Shown: positions 24,594 to 36,290 of the stretch, one piece after another
How positions within the stretch are numbered: the first letter of the stretch is position 1
Layout: the number at the start of each line of letters is the position of its first letter
NCBI GenBank assembly: GCA_016748015.1
Contig: JAAOMT010000201.1
Span: 62,001-126,000, forward strand
Origin: Geosiphon pyriformis
Taxonomy: Eukaryota > Glomeromycota > Glomeromycetes > Archaeosporales > Geosiphonaceae
DNA length: 64,000 nt
Direction: 5' to 3'
Position numbers and translations under genes: made by a program
The notes under the pieces: generated by a model
What the model was told of the DNA's origin: nothing
The model's input: the letters and a program-made list of their open reading frames with translations, nothing else
Databases searched by the model: none

Positions 24594-27500
24594 GATTTAG
24601 TTTTATTTAATCGACTCAAAATAATAATTAATATTACGAATTATGAATTACTGTCACAAAAATGATATCTATATCCATACTCATACCCATTTGCCTTTAT
24701 TTTTATTGACAATCAAATCTAAGAGTTATCCTTATGAATTATCAGAATATAGTGAGGTCATCTGTATATGCTTCTATGGTTCCGAATTCTATTACAAACG
24801 TTTATGGTTAAATCCCCTGAAAATTGAAATTCTACGAGAATTAGGGCACTATAGTATTTAATCTTTTAAATTGACTTGTAAATATTTTGGCATTTTTAAA
24901 AATAACTGAAGAGATAAATATGTTAATTTGGCAATTAAAATGTTTTTACCCAACCTATAATAAAAATACAGGTATATCTAATTAATTTTATCAATTATAT
25001 CTTAAAATATCTATTGGCCGTCTCTAAGCATTTATTCAATCTACTATTTATCAAAAAAAAAAACCCCTTAATTTTCACCAGAAAAATTTGAGCCCTCCAC
25101 TATATACAAGAAAATCGAGTTATAATACCTATAATCCAATGAGTTTCTCTTTTTTTTTGAAAACTTTTTTACTGGTAATATTTTGACTCATTATTCACAG
25201 CCAAAATTATTGAGATAGCTATCGATAATTTTTAATATTGACCACTTTTCTGAATTTACTCTTTGGTGGGGAAAATTGAAGGCAGCAAAACTTCAGATTG
25301 AGAATACACAATAGAAAAAAGTGGGTAATTGATCTATTGTAGTTCGTATTTACAAAAAATGAACTAAAGTATCAAAATAATATTATGAGAATAATGTTGT
25401 ATTATTCTTAACAATCATTAAAAAATTAGAGTATTATCAGATTTATTTTTCAGGCTAAAACAATCGTATATACAATTAAAAAGTGAGTAAGATTAATAGA
25501 GACTTTCAAATATTTTATTCGAGAAATCATCTCCATTCTAATAAAGGGGCACTGGCTAGAATAGGTTGAAAAGCATGCTGATTAATATGGAAGTTCGCAA
25601 ATATTTAGGCGGTCTACTCATTTTACCGCCAACTTATTAGGGAAATCCTTGTTCCGATTTGCTGTTTCTTGCCAGACCTTGTGTGCGCGTGCACTTTGGA
25701 TGAAGATTTTTATGGAACACAAACGGTACCAGGCATATTTAGACGTCCCACATATTGATTCAATTTACCTATCTCGTCATCTGAATAGCCCATAGTTTCT
25801 AATCAAAGAAGACTTTGTGCGATTCTTCTTTCACCTTTTTAGAAAATTGCTTGAGGTAATTATATTGAAATTCATTATTAAAAAATTGAAGCAATTTTAT
25901 TTTTTTGATCAATAAAATGTAATGTAATGAAGTTTTTGAATTTATATTTATAATAGAAATTCTTGAAAAACTTGATTACAAAATTAATTCCTCGAAATCT
26001 AGTTAGACTTCTTGTTGTAACTAAATAAAGTTTAATTTCAAATTAGTTTTATATTAAAATATTAAAAATTATATTTTGAGTTTTCTAACTATGCTGTCCT
26101 AACTTCCAGTTCAATTAATATAGTAATTATCTTCAAAAAAATTACTTACGATAATTCATGTTCGAAATTTAGAATTGGAACATATTCTTGTCTTCCCAAA
26201 ACTTTACATTTGGTGTAATCATCTTTTGCCGCTATACTGGTTTCTTAAATAATAAACCGTTTTAAGATTTTTAAAAAAAACAAAAAATGGTACTTCTTAT
26301 AATTCAACAAAAACAAATCTTAAAATAGCATAATTATTTTAAGACTGTAAAGCTACTATCTTTGAGAAAATGAAAATTATTGCAAGTGAATTTTATCTTA
26401 AAACCTTTATTTGAAAGAACTTAAATAAAATCTGCAGAATGAATGTTGCATGAGAATTGTGAACTTTTATTGATCAATTTGTACAATTGGTGAAAAATAG
26501 TTTTTTTTAATCGATCATTAGAATGATGATTGACTAGTGCAACTCTTTTTTTCAAATCCAGATAACCAGTAAAAATGAAAAATGATATTTCAAATGTGGA
26601 TTTGAAGTTAAAACTCTACTGATGGGATTAATTGTATAAATTGTAAAATAAAAAATAAGATTGATTAGTTTTTTTTAAAACCATATATTTATAATACTAA
26701 TTAATTTATTTGCTTTTATATTTTTTATAATATCACAATTATCTTTAATATTAAATTAATTTATATTCAAACTTTTTTTTTCTTGTAAAAATAATATATA
26801 TATATATATATTTGAATTAACAAATATAGCCCAATTATTATCTATTATAATATGGCAAAATTATCTTAAAAATAAGCGTGGCTTATGCTTTTTCTATTCA
26901 TGACCAGCCACTCATATATTTTTTAATTAGTGTAAAATTAAATTTACTTGTTTTTAATTTCAATATACAATTACTTGAAACTAATTAACTTTTTATCAAA
27001 ATATTACTTTTTTTTATAAATATATATGGGATATAAGCACAATAGTTTTTAATTTAATTAATGTAAATGATATAATATTATGCATTTTTCATTAATTTTT
27101 TGGTCAAATATTTAAAATATACAATAGCTTTTTCAGCTATTATTTTTAATTTAATCCTTAATTAAACAATTTATGCATATTTTAATTATTTTAATATTGT
27201 ATAATTTAATATTTTGAATATTTATTTTATATTTTATTAACTTTTATGTATTAAAATACACTAAGTATTTTTTAGACCGATTTAAAATTAGCCTAATTTA
27301 CTACATTATTTTTTTTATTAATTAACAATAATAATATCTAGTTTTTAAATCAAAATTTTTATTTTAAATATTCAATATTACAACTTTATTATTAAATTTA
27401 TACAAATTTTTATTAATATTGTTTTTAGTTTAATTTTAATATTCTTAAAATTAAAAAATTTATAACAATATAATTTTTTTAAAGTTTTAAAATTATACAA

Positions 27501-27649
27501 CAAAAAATTATAAAATTATTTTAATAAAACTATTTTTAAATATTTTATTTTAATTTTACTGTTTTTTTAAAAATTATTTATTATATAGTTCAAAGTAATA
27601 TACTAAATAAATACAGTTATTATATGACAATAAAAACAAACAAAAAAAT
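24594..27649. other. Intergenic sequence, no gene supported
   Basis: A 72-codon frame at 24,643-24,861 just after HMG gene 3 is probably 3' UTR. A patch at 25.5-25.85 kb is richer in G+C and may be a decayed gene or element, but it is not identifiable. From 26.6 kb the sequence becomes almost pure A/T and includes one copy of a conserved GTGGCT/AGCCAC module (26,868-26,920). Confidence 0.5.
26868..26920 (-). repeat. GTGGCT...AGCCAC module, copy 1 (old LTR family C?)
   Basis: GTGGCT at 26,878 and AGCCAC at 26,906 form an imperfect inverted repeat (stem GTGGCTTATG against CATGACCAGCCAC). The same module occurs in opposite orientation at 43,320-43,385 inside similarly AT-rich DNA, so this is a dispersed repeat, perhaps a relic LTR promoter or terminator region. 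Confidence 0.6.
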
Positions 27650-28040
27650 TAAGGATTAAATAAATAATTAATTCAATTAATATAATCAATTTTATAAAAT
27701 CACAATTATTAATTTTTCAAATTTTTTTGAAAATTAAAAAATAATTTATAATTTTTAATAAAAGATAACATAGCTATTATAATCATATATTTTATTTAGT
27801 GTTTTTAAAATTCAATAATTTTTTATTTATATTTTTTTATTAAAGTTAACAATAATACAATTTTAAAAATTTTTAATTATATAATTATTAAAAAAATAAA
27901 TAACCAAATTAACAATTAAATTAATAATTAAATCAAAAATAATTCTAAATATTAAGTGGTTAAAATTTTATAATATTAATAATTAATATATATTTAAAAT
28001 TATATTATAAGAATTTTTAATTAAAAAGCAAATTAAATAA
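27650..28040 (-). repeat. Relic element-B-family LTR, minus orientation (copy in tandem)
   Basis: Minus-oriented, strongly AT-drifted copy. It contains the AATTTTTAATAAAAGATAACAT...TATAATCATAT block that corresponds to the CTGTTAACAAATAATCACAC...TATAATTCTATG block of B read on the minus strand, a TATA-like segment near 27,870 and minisatellite units at 27,898-27,945. It is followed directly by a second copy. Limits are approximate. Confidence 0.5.
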
Positions 28041-28044
28041 ATAA

Positions 28045-28520
28045 ATAATTTAATTAATATAATTAGTAAAATTATAGCTAATAATTTGTTTAAAAAACAT
28101 CTAAAAGTTGAAAAATAATTTGTAATTTTTAATAAAAAATAATATATTTATTATAATTTTATGTCTTAATTAACATTTGTAAAATTTAATAACAAATATT
28201 AATTGTTTTTCAATAATTATTTTATTCAATAATACTACAAATCAAAAAAAATTGTAATTTTTATTTCAAAATATTGAATTAAAAAAAATAGATTATTAAT
28301 ACTTAAATTGTTAAATACGTTTTATAGCTTTAATAAGTTTTACTTATACAATTTCTAAAAAAAAAGAATCAATTAAGTCAATAATTAAATTAATAACCAA
28401 GTTAATAACTAAGTTAACTATCAAATTATTAATTAGATTAATAATTAAGCTAACAACTAATTTTAAAAATAATGTGTAATTTTAGTAGCTAATACATAAT
28501 TAAAAAAGATTGACCAGTAA
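28045..28520 (-). repeat. Relic element-B-family LTR, minus orientation (second tandem copy)
   Basis: Carries the same blocks as the preceding copy in the same order. The minus-strand TATA (TTGTATAAGTAAAAC) is near 28,345, the 12-bp minisatellite is at 28,370-28,461, and the trailing TAAAAATAATGTGTAATTTT...GTAGCTAATACAT block is shared with 18.7 and 32.4 kb. Two LTR relics in direct succession suggest LTR-LTR recombination or tandem insertion. Confidence 0.55.
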
Positions 28521-30065
28521 TAATATTTATTTCAAGTTTTTTAATATATAAATATATTAATAAAAATTTATTTAAAATTATTTTCAAAAATGTTTAAACT
28601 ATTTCAATTATTTGTTAATTTATTTTATAAAAGTATATTTCATAAAATTGTGCTGGTTATTTAAAAAATAAATTAATTTGTTTTTTATTTATTATAGTTT
28701 GGTATTTAAAATATATATATTGAAGTTTACAGTCTAAAATAACTGACTTTTGAACTAATCACCAAACCGAATGAAATAATTTGAAGTATTTTTTTATTAA
28801 AACAAATAATAATTATAATTAAATTTGTATTGAATTTATTTAATAGGTGTTTTTAAGAATTTAATGTATTTAAATTATTTAATTTATTTTTAATTAAGAT
28901 TAAAAAGACCAATTCAGTTTTATAAAAAAATTTTACATTATGTTTTACAATTATTTGAGTTTTAATATATTTTTTGAGATCATTATTTTATATAATTTAA
29001 TTTGTTTTATTGTTTAATACATTAATTTATTCAATTTTTTTGTTTTTAATAAAAAAAAATTCTTATTAATATTTTGAATCCATTTTTCAAATGTAATTTT
29101 TGCTTTATTATTATTTTTATGCAAGTATTGAATAGTGTTTTATTAAGTAAATATAATTTATATTTTCAGCTTTATATCAAATACTATTGTTTTTTATAAT
29201 AACTTGAATAATAGATTTAAAAAAGTTTTCTGATATTTTATGTATTAATTGCTTTTTTTAAGTTTTGGATGTTTGAAAATTTATATAATCAAAAAAAATT
29301 TTAATATTATTTACAAATACTTAAAATTAAAAATTATGCTCAAAATATTTAATCTGCAAAATTTTACTGTTTATAATTCAATGCAATTAAGTTGAATATT
29401 TCATAAAGCCTGAAATAATATATCATTTGAAGAATATGAATTCTTTGGTTAGGTTAAAAGTAAAAAAAAAAGAAAAAAAATTCTTATCTTATATTTCAAT
29501 GTAAAAATTATAATATAATTTATAAAATAGATAAAAAAGTTGCAGAATAGCAAAAGTAGTAAAAAAAATGAGCAATGAAATTATTATTTTTAAAACCAAA
29601 TTTTGTAAGAATATCTAGCTTTATTTTAACAGATTGAAGAATTTATGATAGCTAGCCTTTTTTCATATTTTTAATTAAGGTAAAGTGGAATTTAAGTGTA
29701 AAAACAGCTTAGCAAAGATTCATAATTAATTAGCTAATGGATATATGTTTATATATTCATCTCAAACAAAAAGAATTCATTCAAAAAAAGACCAGACCAC
29801 ATTTTTTTTTACAAGATTTTTTCTATTAAGGGATTAATCAAAATTATTATTTAAAACAAATGACTATTATATGGTATTTTTCAAATGTCACTAGATATTT
29901 GTTTATCTAAATAGACGTGTATGTCTGAAATTAAATTCTAGAAATATGAACAGCGTACAAAAATGTGATTTATGCGAAGGACTTTCTTTGTGATGCAATG
30001 ATAGTCCAACAACATTAAATTCATTCCGAAAAAATCACCAAAATAACTTTAATGCGTTTTCAACA
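28521..30065. other. Extremely AT-rich intergenic sequence
   Basis: No gene or recognisable element is seen. It probably includes further decayed retrotransposon DNA. The last 150 bp are the putative promoter and 5' UTR of the Sel1-repeat gene. Confidence 0.5.
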
Positions 30066-30819
30066 ATGGTTGCTCAAATGCTTCCCCAAAATTTGGTCAA
30101 GGCAGATCAAGTGCTTGAAGATCTTTTTACTGCAATCAACAATGGTCTCTGCGAACATGAAATCCCAATTAGTTTTCATTTCTTTATCGAATCCAAGAGA
30201 ATGAATACGGATATTTTATTCGAACATCTCCCTTCCAATGCTCATTCACCGCGAGAAAAATTATTTTTAGCTCTACTCTATTTGTATAGAAATCGAAGTT
30301 CATGGAATTATTTTGAAGATCAGGAAATGGCTTTTGAGCAATTCCAACAAGCGGCATATATGGGAAATTCTTATGGGCAATTTTTTTTGGGAAAATGCCT
30401 CTCTGAAGGAATGGGGGTACCATATGATCCAGAAGAGTCAAATTTTTGGTATTTGAAAGCTGCGCTACAAGGAAATTCAGCTGCCCTGTTTATGCTCGGT
30501 TGGGTGTATGAAGACAGCGTTTATGGTGAGCAATTTTCTTTTGTTGGAATCATATCTCTAAAATATTTTGATATTTTATTCACTTTTTTCATCATCAATG
30601 GAAGAGTTCAATACACCCGATAAATGTAAGGCATTTCGATGCTTTCAGAAATCAGCTCTTGGTGGTCATTGTGAAGCCCAGGGAAGAATTGGGTACTGCT
30701 TTGAAAGGGGATGGGGTACCATAAAGGATAAACATGCTGCCATAAAGTGGTATCGAAAATCTACTGAAAATGCCGAGTCAGATATCACACAAGATTTACA
30801 AAGAATTTACCTGCAATAA
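30066..30819 (+). CDS. Sel1-repeat (TPR-like) protein, two exons
   Basis: Spliced from exon 1 (30,066-30,525) and exon 2 (30,605-30,819) around a 79-bp GTGAG...AAG intron; the phase-1 junction rebuilds a Glu codon. The product has 224 residues. Sel1-like repeats (helix-turn-helix solenoid, 36-40 residues each) follow one another from about residue 63. Examples are NSYGQFFLGKCLSEGMGVPY with the DPEESNFWYLKAALQ continuation, then NSAALFMLGWVYEDSVY across the junction, then GHCEAQGRIGYCFERGWGTI. Sel1 repeats act as protein-interaction scaffolds. In glomeromycotan fungi they form very large families, often linked to kinase domains, which are absent here. The start sits in a good context (CAACAATGG). 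The N-terminal 60 residues show no known domain. The partner is unknown. Confidence 0.88.
30526..30604 (+). other. Intron of the Sel1-repeat gene
   Basis: A 79-bp GT-AG intron (donor GTGAGC, acceptor ATGGAAG). Without removal, the first frame runs into a non-Sel1 tail, while removal joins two halves of one Sel1 repeat in frame. The length is typical of small fungal introns. A CTAAAAT element near 30,558 may be the branch site. Confidence 0.85.
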
Positions 30820-31825
30820 GTTATGAGTCTTACTATTTACAAAAATATTTATCTTTACTGATGAAAATCATCATCTTATATGTTTAAGCAAAAGAGTTTT
30901 TGATTGCGAATTTGATATGCCACTTTCAATGGAGGTCTTTTTCAAGAATAATATGAAGTTAAATCTAAAGCGTGAATTTAAGTTTAGACACTAAATTTCT
31001 CAAAGTTCTGTAAATGGATTGAATATGGCTCCAGATTTATAGTATTAGGCTTTGTAATAAGATTTTTAAAAAGCATAATCGTTATTTTCTATGTATTTAA
31101 AATTCCAGTTTTCTAATGAAATTAACAATATCTAAGAATTAAAAATCTCCTAATGGTTTTTTTTTCAAAAACCCGACTAGTTTCTTATTTGCTAATTTGA
31201 AATATTCACTTTTGTACATTTAATAATAAATGAAATACTTTTAAGATAAGCTAAAGCCCAAAAATCTTATTTTAAGATTGCTAACTTGGATTCTATTGCT
31301 ATTTGGTTCGAAAGTATGGGTTGGTGCAAGGTTGGTATGATATATATTACAAATAAAAAAAGTCTTTTAAATAACAGCCGAAAACTAAAAAAAATCAAAC
31401 GCCAATTTACCTATTTTATGAATTCGCACTCCGATACGGGGGGTAACTAGCTGATAGGGCAGTCGTAAAACCATATATTTCAAATGGAATTTTTCCCATT
31501 AAGATTATTGACAAAAACTCTTTGAAAATTCCTAATTTAGCTTTCCAAAAAGGTGTTTTTTTTCCGTGCTTAAACTATCTTTGCTAGTCATAATCATGAA
31601 TGGATATTAAAATAGCAAAATCTTAAATTTTGAGCTTTAAAGACTTGAACAATTAAAAATTTACTTTTTTTTTGTTGGAACAAATGAAGCTCAATTAACA
31701 AAAATTGCACCACAAAGTTCAAATTTTATTGAGAGAAATTTCTATAAACAAAATTATTTCAAAATTCAAAGAACAATTGTGTTTGATTTAATTAATAAAA
31801 ATAACATTATAGTATTTAATAATAT
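30820..31825. other. Intergenic sequence downstream of the Sel1 gene
   Basis: No gene seen. A slightly GC-richer patch at 31,425-31,475 contains GATACGGGGGGTAACTAG, unexplained. The sequence runs into an old LTR at 31.83 kb. Confidence 0.5.
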
Positions 31826-32480
31826 TGTTATGAGTCAGAGTAACATACGAATGAATAGCAAAAAAGAAAAATTATTACATGCTAAGAAAACAATTAAAAA
31901 GAAATTTAACTTAAAAGAGCAAATTAAATTTGTAAGAATTTAATATACAATATTAGTTTTATAATATCTCAATTATTATTTTTTCCAAAAGATAACAAAA
32001 AATTTAAAGGTTAAAGAATAATTTACACTGTTAACAAAAGATAATATAACTGTTATAATTTTATGTTTTACATTAATGCTCTTATAATTTAATAAAAAAT
32101 ATTGTTTCTACTTTTTATTAAATATTTATTCAATATGCTTTACAAAAGCTAATAATATAAAAACCAAGAAAAGAAAAAAAAAGAAATAGTGAAAAAAAAT
32201 TTAATCTTATCTGAATAAACTAATTTGAGTGAAGATATATTTTTACAGATTTAAAAAGGTTTGTTTATATATTCTCAAAAAGATATTAAAAATTAAGTCT
32301 GTAATTAAGTCAGTAATTACATCAATAATTTGGTTAATAATTAGATTAATAATCAAGTTAATAACTTAATTAATAACTAAGTCAATAATTAAGTCAATAA
32401 TTCCATCAATAACTGTTTCTAAAAATAAGGTAACTAATATAGATAACATTAGTGGCTAATACATGTGATCAAATATAATT
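31826..32480 (-). repeat. Ancient element-B-family LTR, minus orientation, near full length
   Basis: On the minus strand it aligns by eye with the whole visible part of the B LTR. The end block (GTTATGAGTCAGAGTAACAT against GTTACAGGTTGAAGTAACAA), the CTGTTAACAAAAGAT...TATAATTTTATG block at about 32.02-32.07 kb, the TATA region near 32.25 kb, the minisatellite at 32,292-32,414 and the AAAATAAGGTAACTAA...TTAGTGGCTAATACAT block are all in order. It is strongly AT-drifted. No internal element sequence is recognised beside it, so it is probably a solo LTR. Confidence 0.7.
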
Positions 32481-35400
32481 AGATAATTGGTATAACTAAA
32501 AACTAAAAGATTCAACTATAATAATATTAAACAATACAAAACATTATACAAATTAAAAAAAAATTGGTTTTAAACAAATATTTAAACACAAATAAACATT
32601 GTAAATTAGAAAAACAAATAAAAATACTCTTGATATATATATATATACTATAAAAATTGAAATTATAAGTAGTTATAAAATTTAACAATTGTAAATTAAA
32701 ATAAAGTGTAATAAATCTAAAATTTTTAGAATTTTAAAAACTTGGATAATATAAACATATAAATTAACAATAGTTTTTACATAATATATTAAAACAAATC
32801 TCATTATTTATAATAAAAAGATAAAAAAATGAATTAATATAATATAGTTTCAATTAGCTTAGATAGTTGGTTATATATAAAGACCATGTATTATAAAACA
32901 TATATATGTTGTATGTAAATAGAAATATACAATAAAGAATTTAAAAATGGTTATTTGTTTTTTAAATAATACCAAATTTTTTTATAATTGTATTAATTAA
33001 ATAATATAATTATGTTTCAAAAATATAAACATGAAATATTATTTATTAATAAAGAATTTATTAAACAGAAATTCAAAAAATGTTTATAAACAAATTAATT
33101 TAATGTTTTTGCAAGTTTTTAATGATTTATTGTTGTTTTTAATCAAAAACATTAATTTAATTTTTGATTTAGTTGTCGATTTTATTGTTAATGTTTTTCA
33201 AAATTAAAAAAGTATGAGCATTGATGATTAGCTAAAAAATCATAAGATTGATAAAATTTCTTAATTGATACATAAATATTAAACTGACTAGATTTTTCGG
33301 ATATTTGACAAACTTGACACTGTTGAAAATGTAATTTAAGTATAATAATCTTTCAGATTTACATGTTTCTCAAATAATGGTATCAAAATATGATTGAAAG
33401 ATGGTGCTATTGCTCAAATTTTACCAAATTTTTTTGCATAAAATTTTTATTTATATAAAACCAATACCATCATTTAAAATTATAAAGAAAATTTAAATCG
33501 CTTTCTATATTATATGCTAGACAAAATTAATAAAACCAAAATTATTAAACTTGACATTTATCTAGTTGGGGTCATTTGCAATATTTTTGTTTACGTCATG
33601 TGCCAATGAGTAAAAACTTTATTCTAGATTTTAATTAATTTGTCTTAGGGTTTTTGCATCATAATAATATTTGGTCCAACAAAGATATTTAACGAATTAA
33701 GCTTTTTTTTTAAGTTAACTATTTACAACAACAAAATAAGCTTTTATTGAGAACAATATGAATTAATGAATTTTCTGCACTAGGATTAAAAAAGATTTTA
33801 ATATGAGTCATTCGCTTACATTTGTTACTTCATCCGATAAATATTTAATATTTTTTCAGAAATAAACCTATTTCATCATGTATTGTATATTAAGCAAGAA
33901 TAAACAAAATGATTGATTACGATAAAAAATAGAAAAACGGGTATTTGTCTTTTGTTTGCCAATTTGAACTTTAAATATTTCGCTAAAAACTTTAGCCATT
34001 TATTCAATTTTAGTTTTATAGATCGAAAAATTATTGAGCAAGTTTGCAAAAGAATTGTATTTAATTACATGTATTCATTTTTTTATCGATGATCATTTAT
34101 TGTACATACCTTTCGCAATAGATCATCACGCCAAGATTTTTTCCTCAAGTATCAAAAATTCTATCTTAAATTCTATCATAAAAATATTGAGGTTAGAAAT
34201 AAGATTAACATCTTAACTTTTTTTTGCAAAAGGAGTTGACTGTATTTTAAATTTATATGGTTTTGCATTATATTTTATTGAGTCCAATTAACCCTCAATT
34301 TGATATTCTTTTTCGTGTAAAAAAAGAATCCAAGATATTGTTTTGAAATGCTTTATATGAGAAATCTTAAACAATATTAACATTCGAATGCCCTTTTTAG
34401 CTGTTACCTTAAGTAAAAATACCTCAATTAATATATAATACACAACATCTTATTGGAAAAAATCACAAGACCTCGAATCATTTGGCAAAAGTGGAACTTA
34501 TGGTGCTTAGAAACCGATCTTTAGATATAATTTTTACAATTTTTTTGGAACTTTAATAACTAAATTAAACTACTAGTTAAAATTTTATTCTTAATATATT
34601 TAAGTTTTACAATTTATTCTAATTAAATGATCACTTTGAGCAACAGGTTATAAGTAATCTCTACGATTATACAATAATATTTTGAACGAGTAAATGTCTC
34701 ATGCTAACTGTTTGCTATCTATTGTCTGTATGAGATAAAAAAAGTTGAAAAACCAAACCTTTCTTGGTTTTTCAATTAGACAAACTGATCACTTAAATAC
34801 TTAAATCTTGAAGTTTCCACGATTTGATTGTTAATTTTTTTCCTCTCACGGTTTCCCCTCGTTTCAAGATTCATACGTCACCCTTTTCTGAGCTAGCAAA
34901 GACTTCATCCGAAAATAAAAAAAATCAATCAAGTTCTTAGGTTCCTCAAAAAACAATGGCTCTTTAATATGCATGTCATTTGAGTTAGAATGGCTCGGGA
35001 CTGAAAGTTCCCCTGCATTGCAAATGGTAATCTCGAGTCATATTCGTGAGATCTATCTCCTCATCTTACTGAAATGTTTCAACAAGATTACTATTGTTGG
35101 AAGTTTTAATTCATTTATCTTCTTTTTGTCATTCTGAGAATTTAAGATTTGGAAATTTTCAGGTATTGATTCTAAGATTATCAACCTATGAATTTTTTTC
35201 TATAAACGTCTTGATACACAAAACTTAATTTTAGAAAGCTTCTTTATTCGATCTTGGCCTTTTTATATGTATTAAAAGAAAATCAAAGGCATGCTATCTA
35301 ACTAAAATAATAATAATAATTCTTTTTTCTTCTTAAAAGTAAACACAATAAGATTCATGTTGTATTATTGATCTTACTTAGCTTAAAATAAATCGTATGG

Positions 35401-35867
35401 TTTTCTGCAAATGATTTTCGAAATCATGCTTAATTTTTAGATTTTCTTATTATTCTCATATTTTCAATATATTTGAAGAACATATATTGAATTTATTTAA
35501 TTTTATAATCTATTTGAAAGAAAAGATTTCTAACGTAACTTTGTTTTAAATGTCAAAATTTCAGACTACTTGAGAAAATGAATATGATTCTGAAAAAATC
35601 ATTTGACATGAAATTGATTTGCTATACAAATGTAAAGAATGCAAGTGCAAGAAATGATACAATGATGATGTATGCTAAAGAAATGAAAATTTTCAAAAAT
35701 GCTTTTGTTAGTAATAGAAAAGAAAAATGTCTTTTTATAAAATTTTTTGGAAATTAAAGGATTTGCTAAATTAATATGAAGAGAAAAATATGTTTCGGGT
35801 GAGCGAAAATTATATTTATTTATGGAAATAATGTTTAAAATAATGTAGTAATTCCAAAATTACTCGA
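32481..35867. other. AT-rich intergenic sequence, no gene supported
   Basis: Contains a (TA)n run near 32,636 and a clean 12-bp stem-loop at 34,745-34,775. Frames at 34,034-34,216 and elsewhere start with non-ATG codons and have no recognisable content. Confidence 0.5.
34745..34775. repeat. 12-bp inverted repeat with 7-base loop
   Basis: TTGAAAAACCAA, a 7-nt loop (ACCTTTC), then TTGGTTTTTCAA. The arms are perfectly complementary. It could be a hairpin or terminator-like structure or chance; no gene is adjacent. Confidence 0.6.
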
Positions 35868-36248
35868 TTAAGAAATCCTCAAGATTTTCTTAAAAGACTT
35901 TAAAGGGTTTTTTTGTTTTTTACTCGCTGAAGATTTTTCATCCTCATTCTTATTTTTCCCATCATCATCGGAAGACGATGATAAAGCCTCGTCTGAAGAA
36001 GAAGCTATCGAGTTTGCAGCCATTTTACGCATTTTGTTTTGTTCTCGAAGTTGTTTCAGCTTCTCACCGAAATCCTCATCATCTGATGGTTCGTCATTTC
36101 CCAAATATCTGGGAGCGCGAATATCAAATAATTCTTCTATATGATTGAAATACCCAGGATCGCTTTCGGGTTTGGCAACGAGAGTTTCTTGGCTGGAACG
36201 TTTTGAAATATGTTTATAGACGTGGCTTTTGATGTTTGAGGATGGCAT
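35868..36248 (-). CDS. Hypothetical acidic, Ser-rich protein (126 aa)
   Basis: ATG-initiated 126-codon frame. A basic N-terminus (SNIKSHVYKHISKRSSQE) leads into an ordered-looking stretch (GYFNHIEELFDIRAPRYLG). Then come an acidic segment (DEPSDDEDFGEKLKQLREQN), a polyserine/acidic run (ASSSDEALSSSSDDDG) and a Lys-rich tail (KKQKNPLKSFKKILRIS). SSSSDDD-type tracts are typical casein-kinase-2 targets and are common in nuclear or nucleolar proteins; that is only an inference here. No known domain is seen. The codon usage and G+C are clearly higher than the flanks, which supports a real gene. A (TAG)n trinucleotide repeat lies just upstream of the start. Confidence 0.6.
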   Translation of the reverse strand: MPSSNIKSHVYKHISKRSSQETLVAKPESDPGYFNHIEELFDIRAPRYLGNDEPSDDEDFGEKLKQLREQNKMRKMAANSIASSSDEALSSSSDDDGKNKNEDEKSSASKKQKNPLKSFKKILRIS

Positions 36249-36269
36249 CTTTGGAAATGGTGGTGGTAA

Positions 36270-36290
36270 TAGTAGTAGTAGTAGTAGTAG
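36270..36290. repeat. (TAG)n trinucleotide microsatellite
   Basis: Seven consecutive TAG/AGT units about 25-45 bp upstream of the minus-strand start of the acidic hypothetical gene, probably in its 5' UTR or promoter. Confidence 0.85.
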
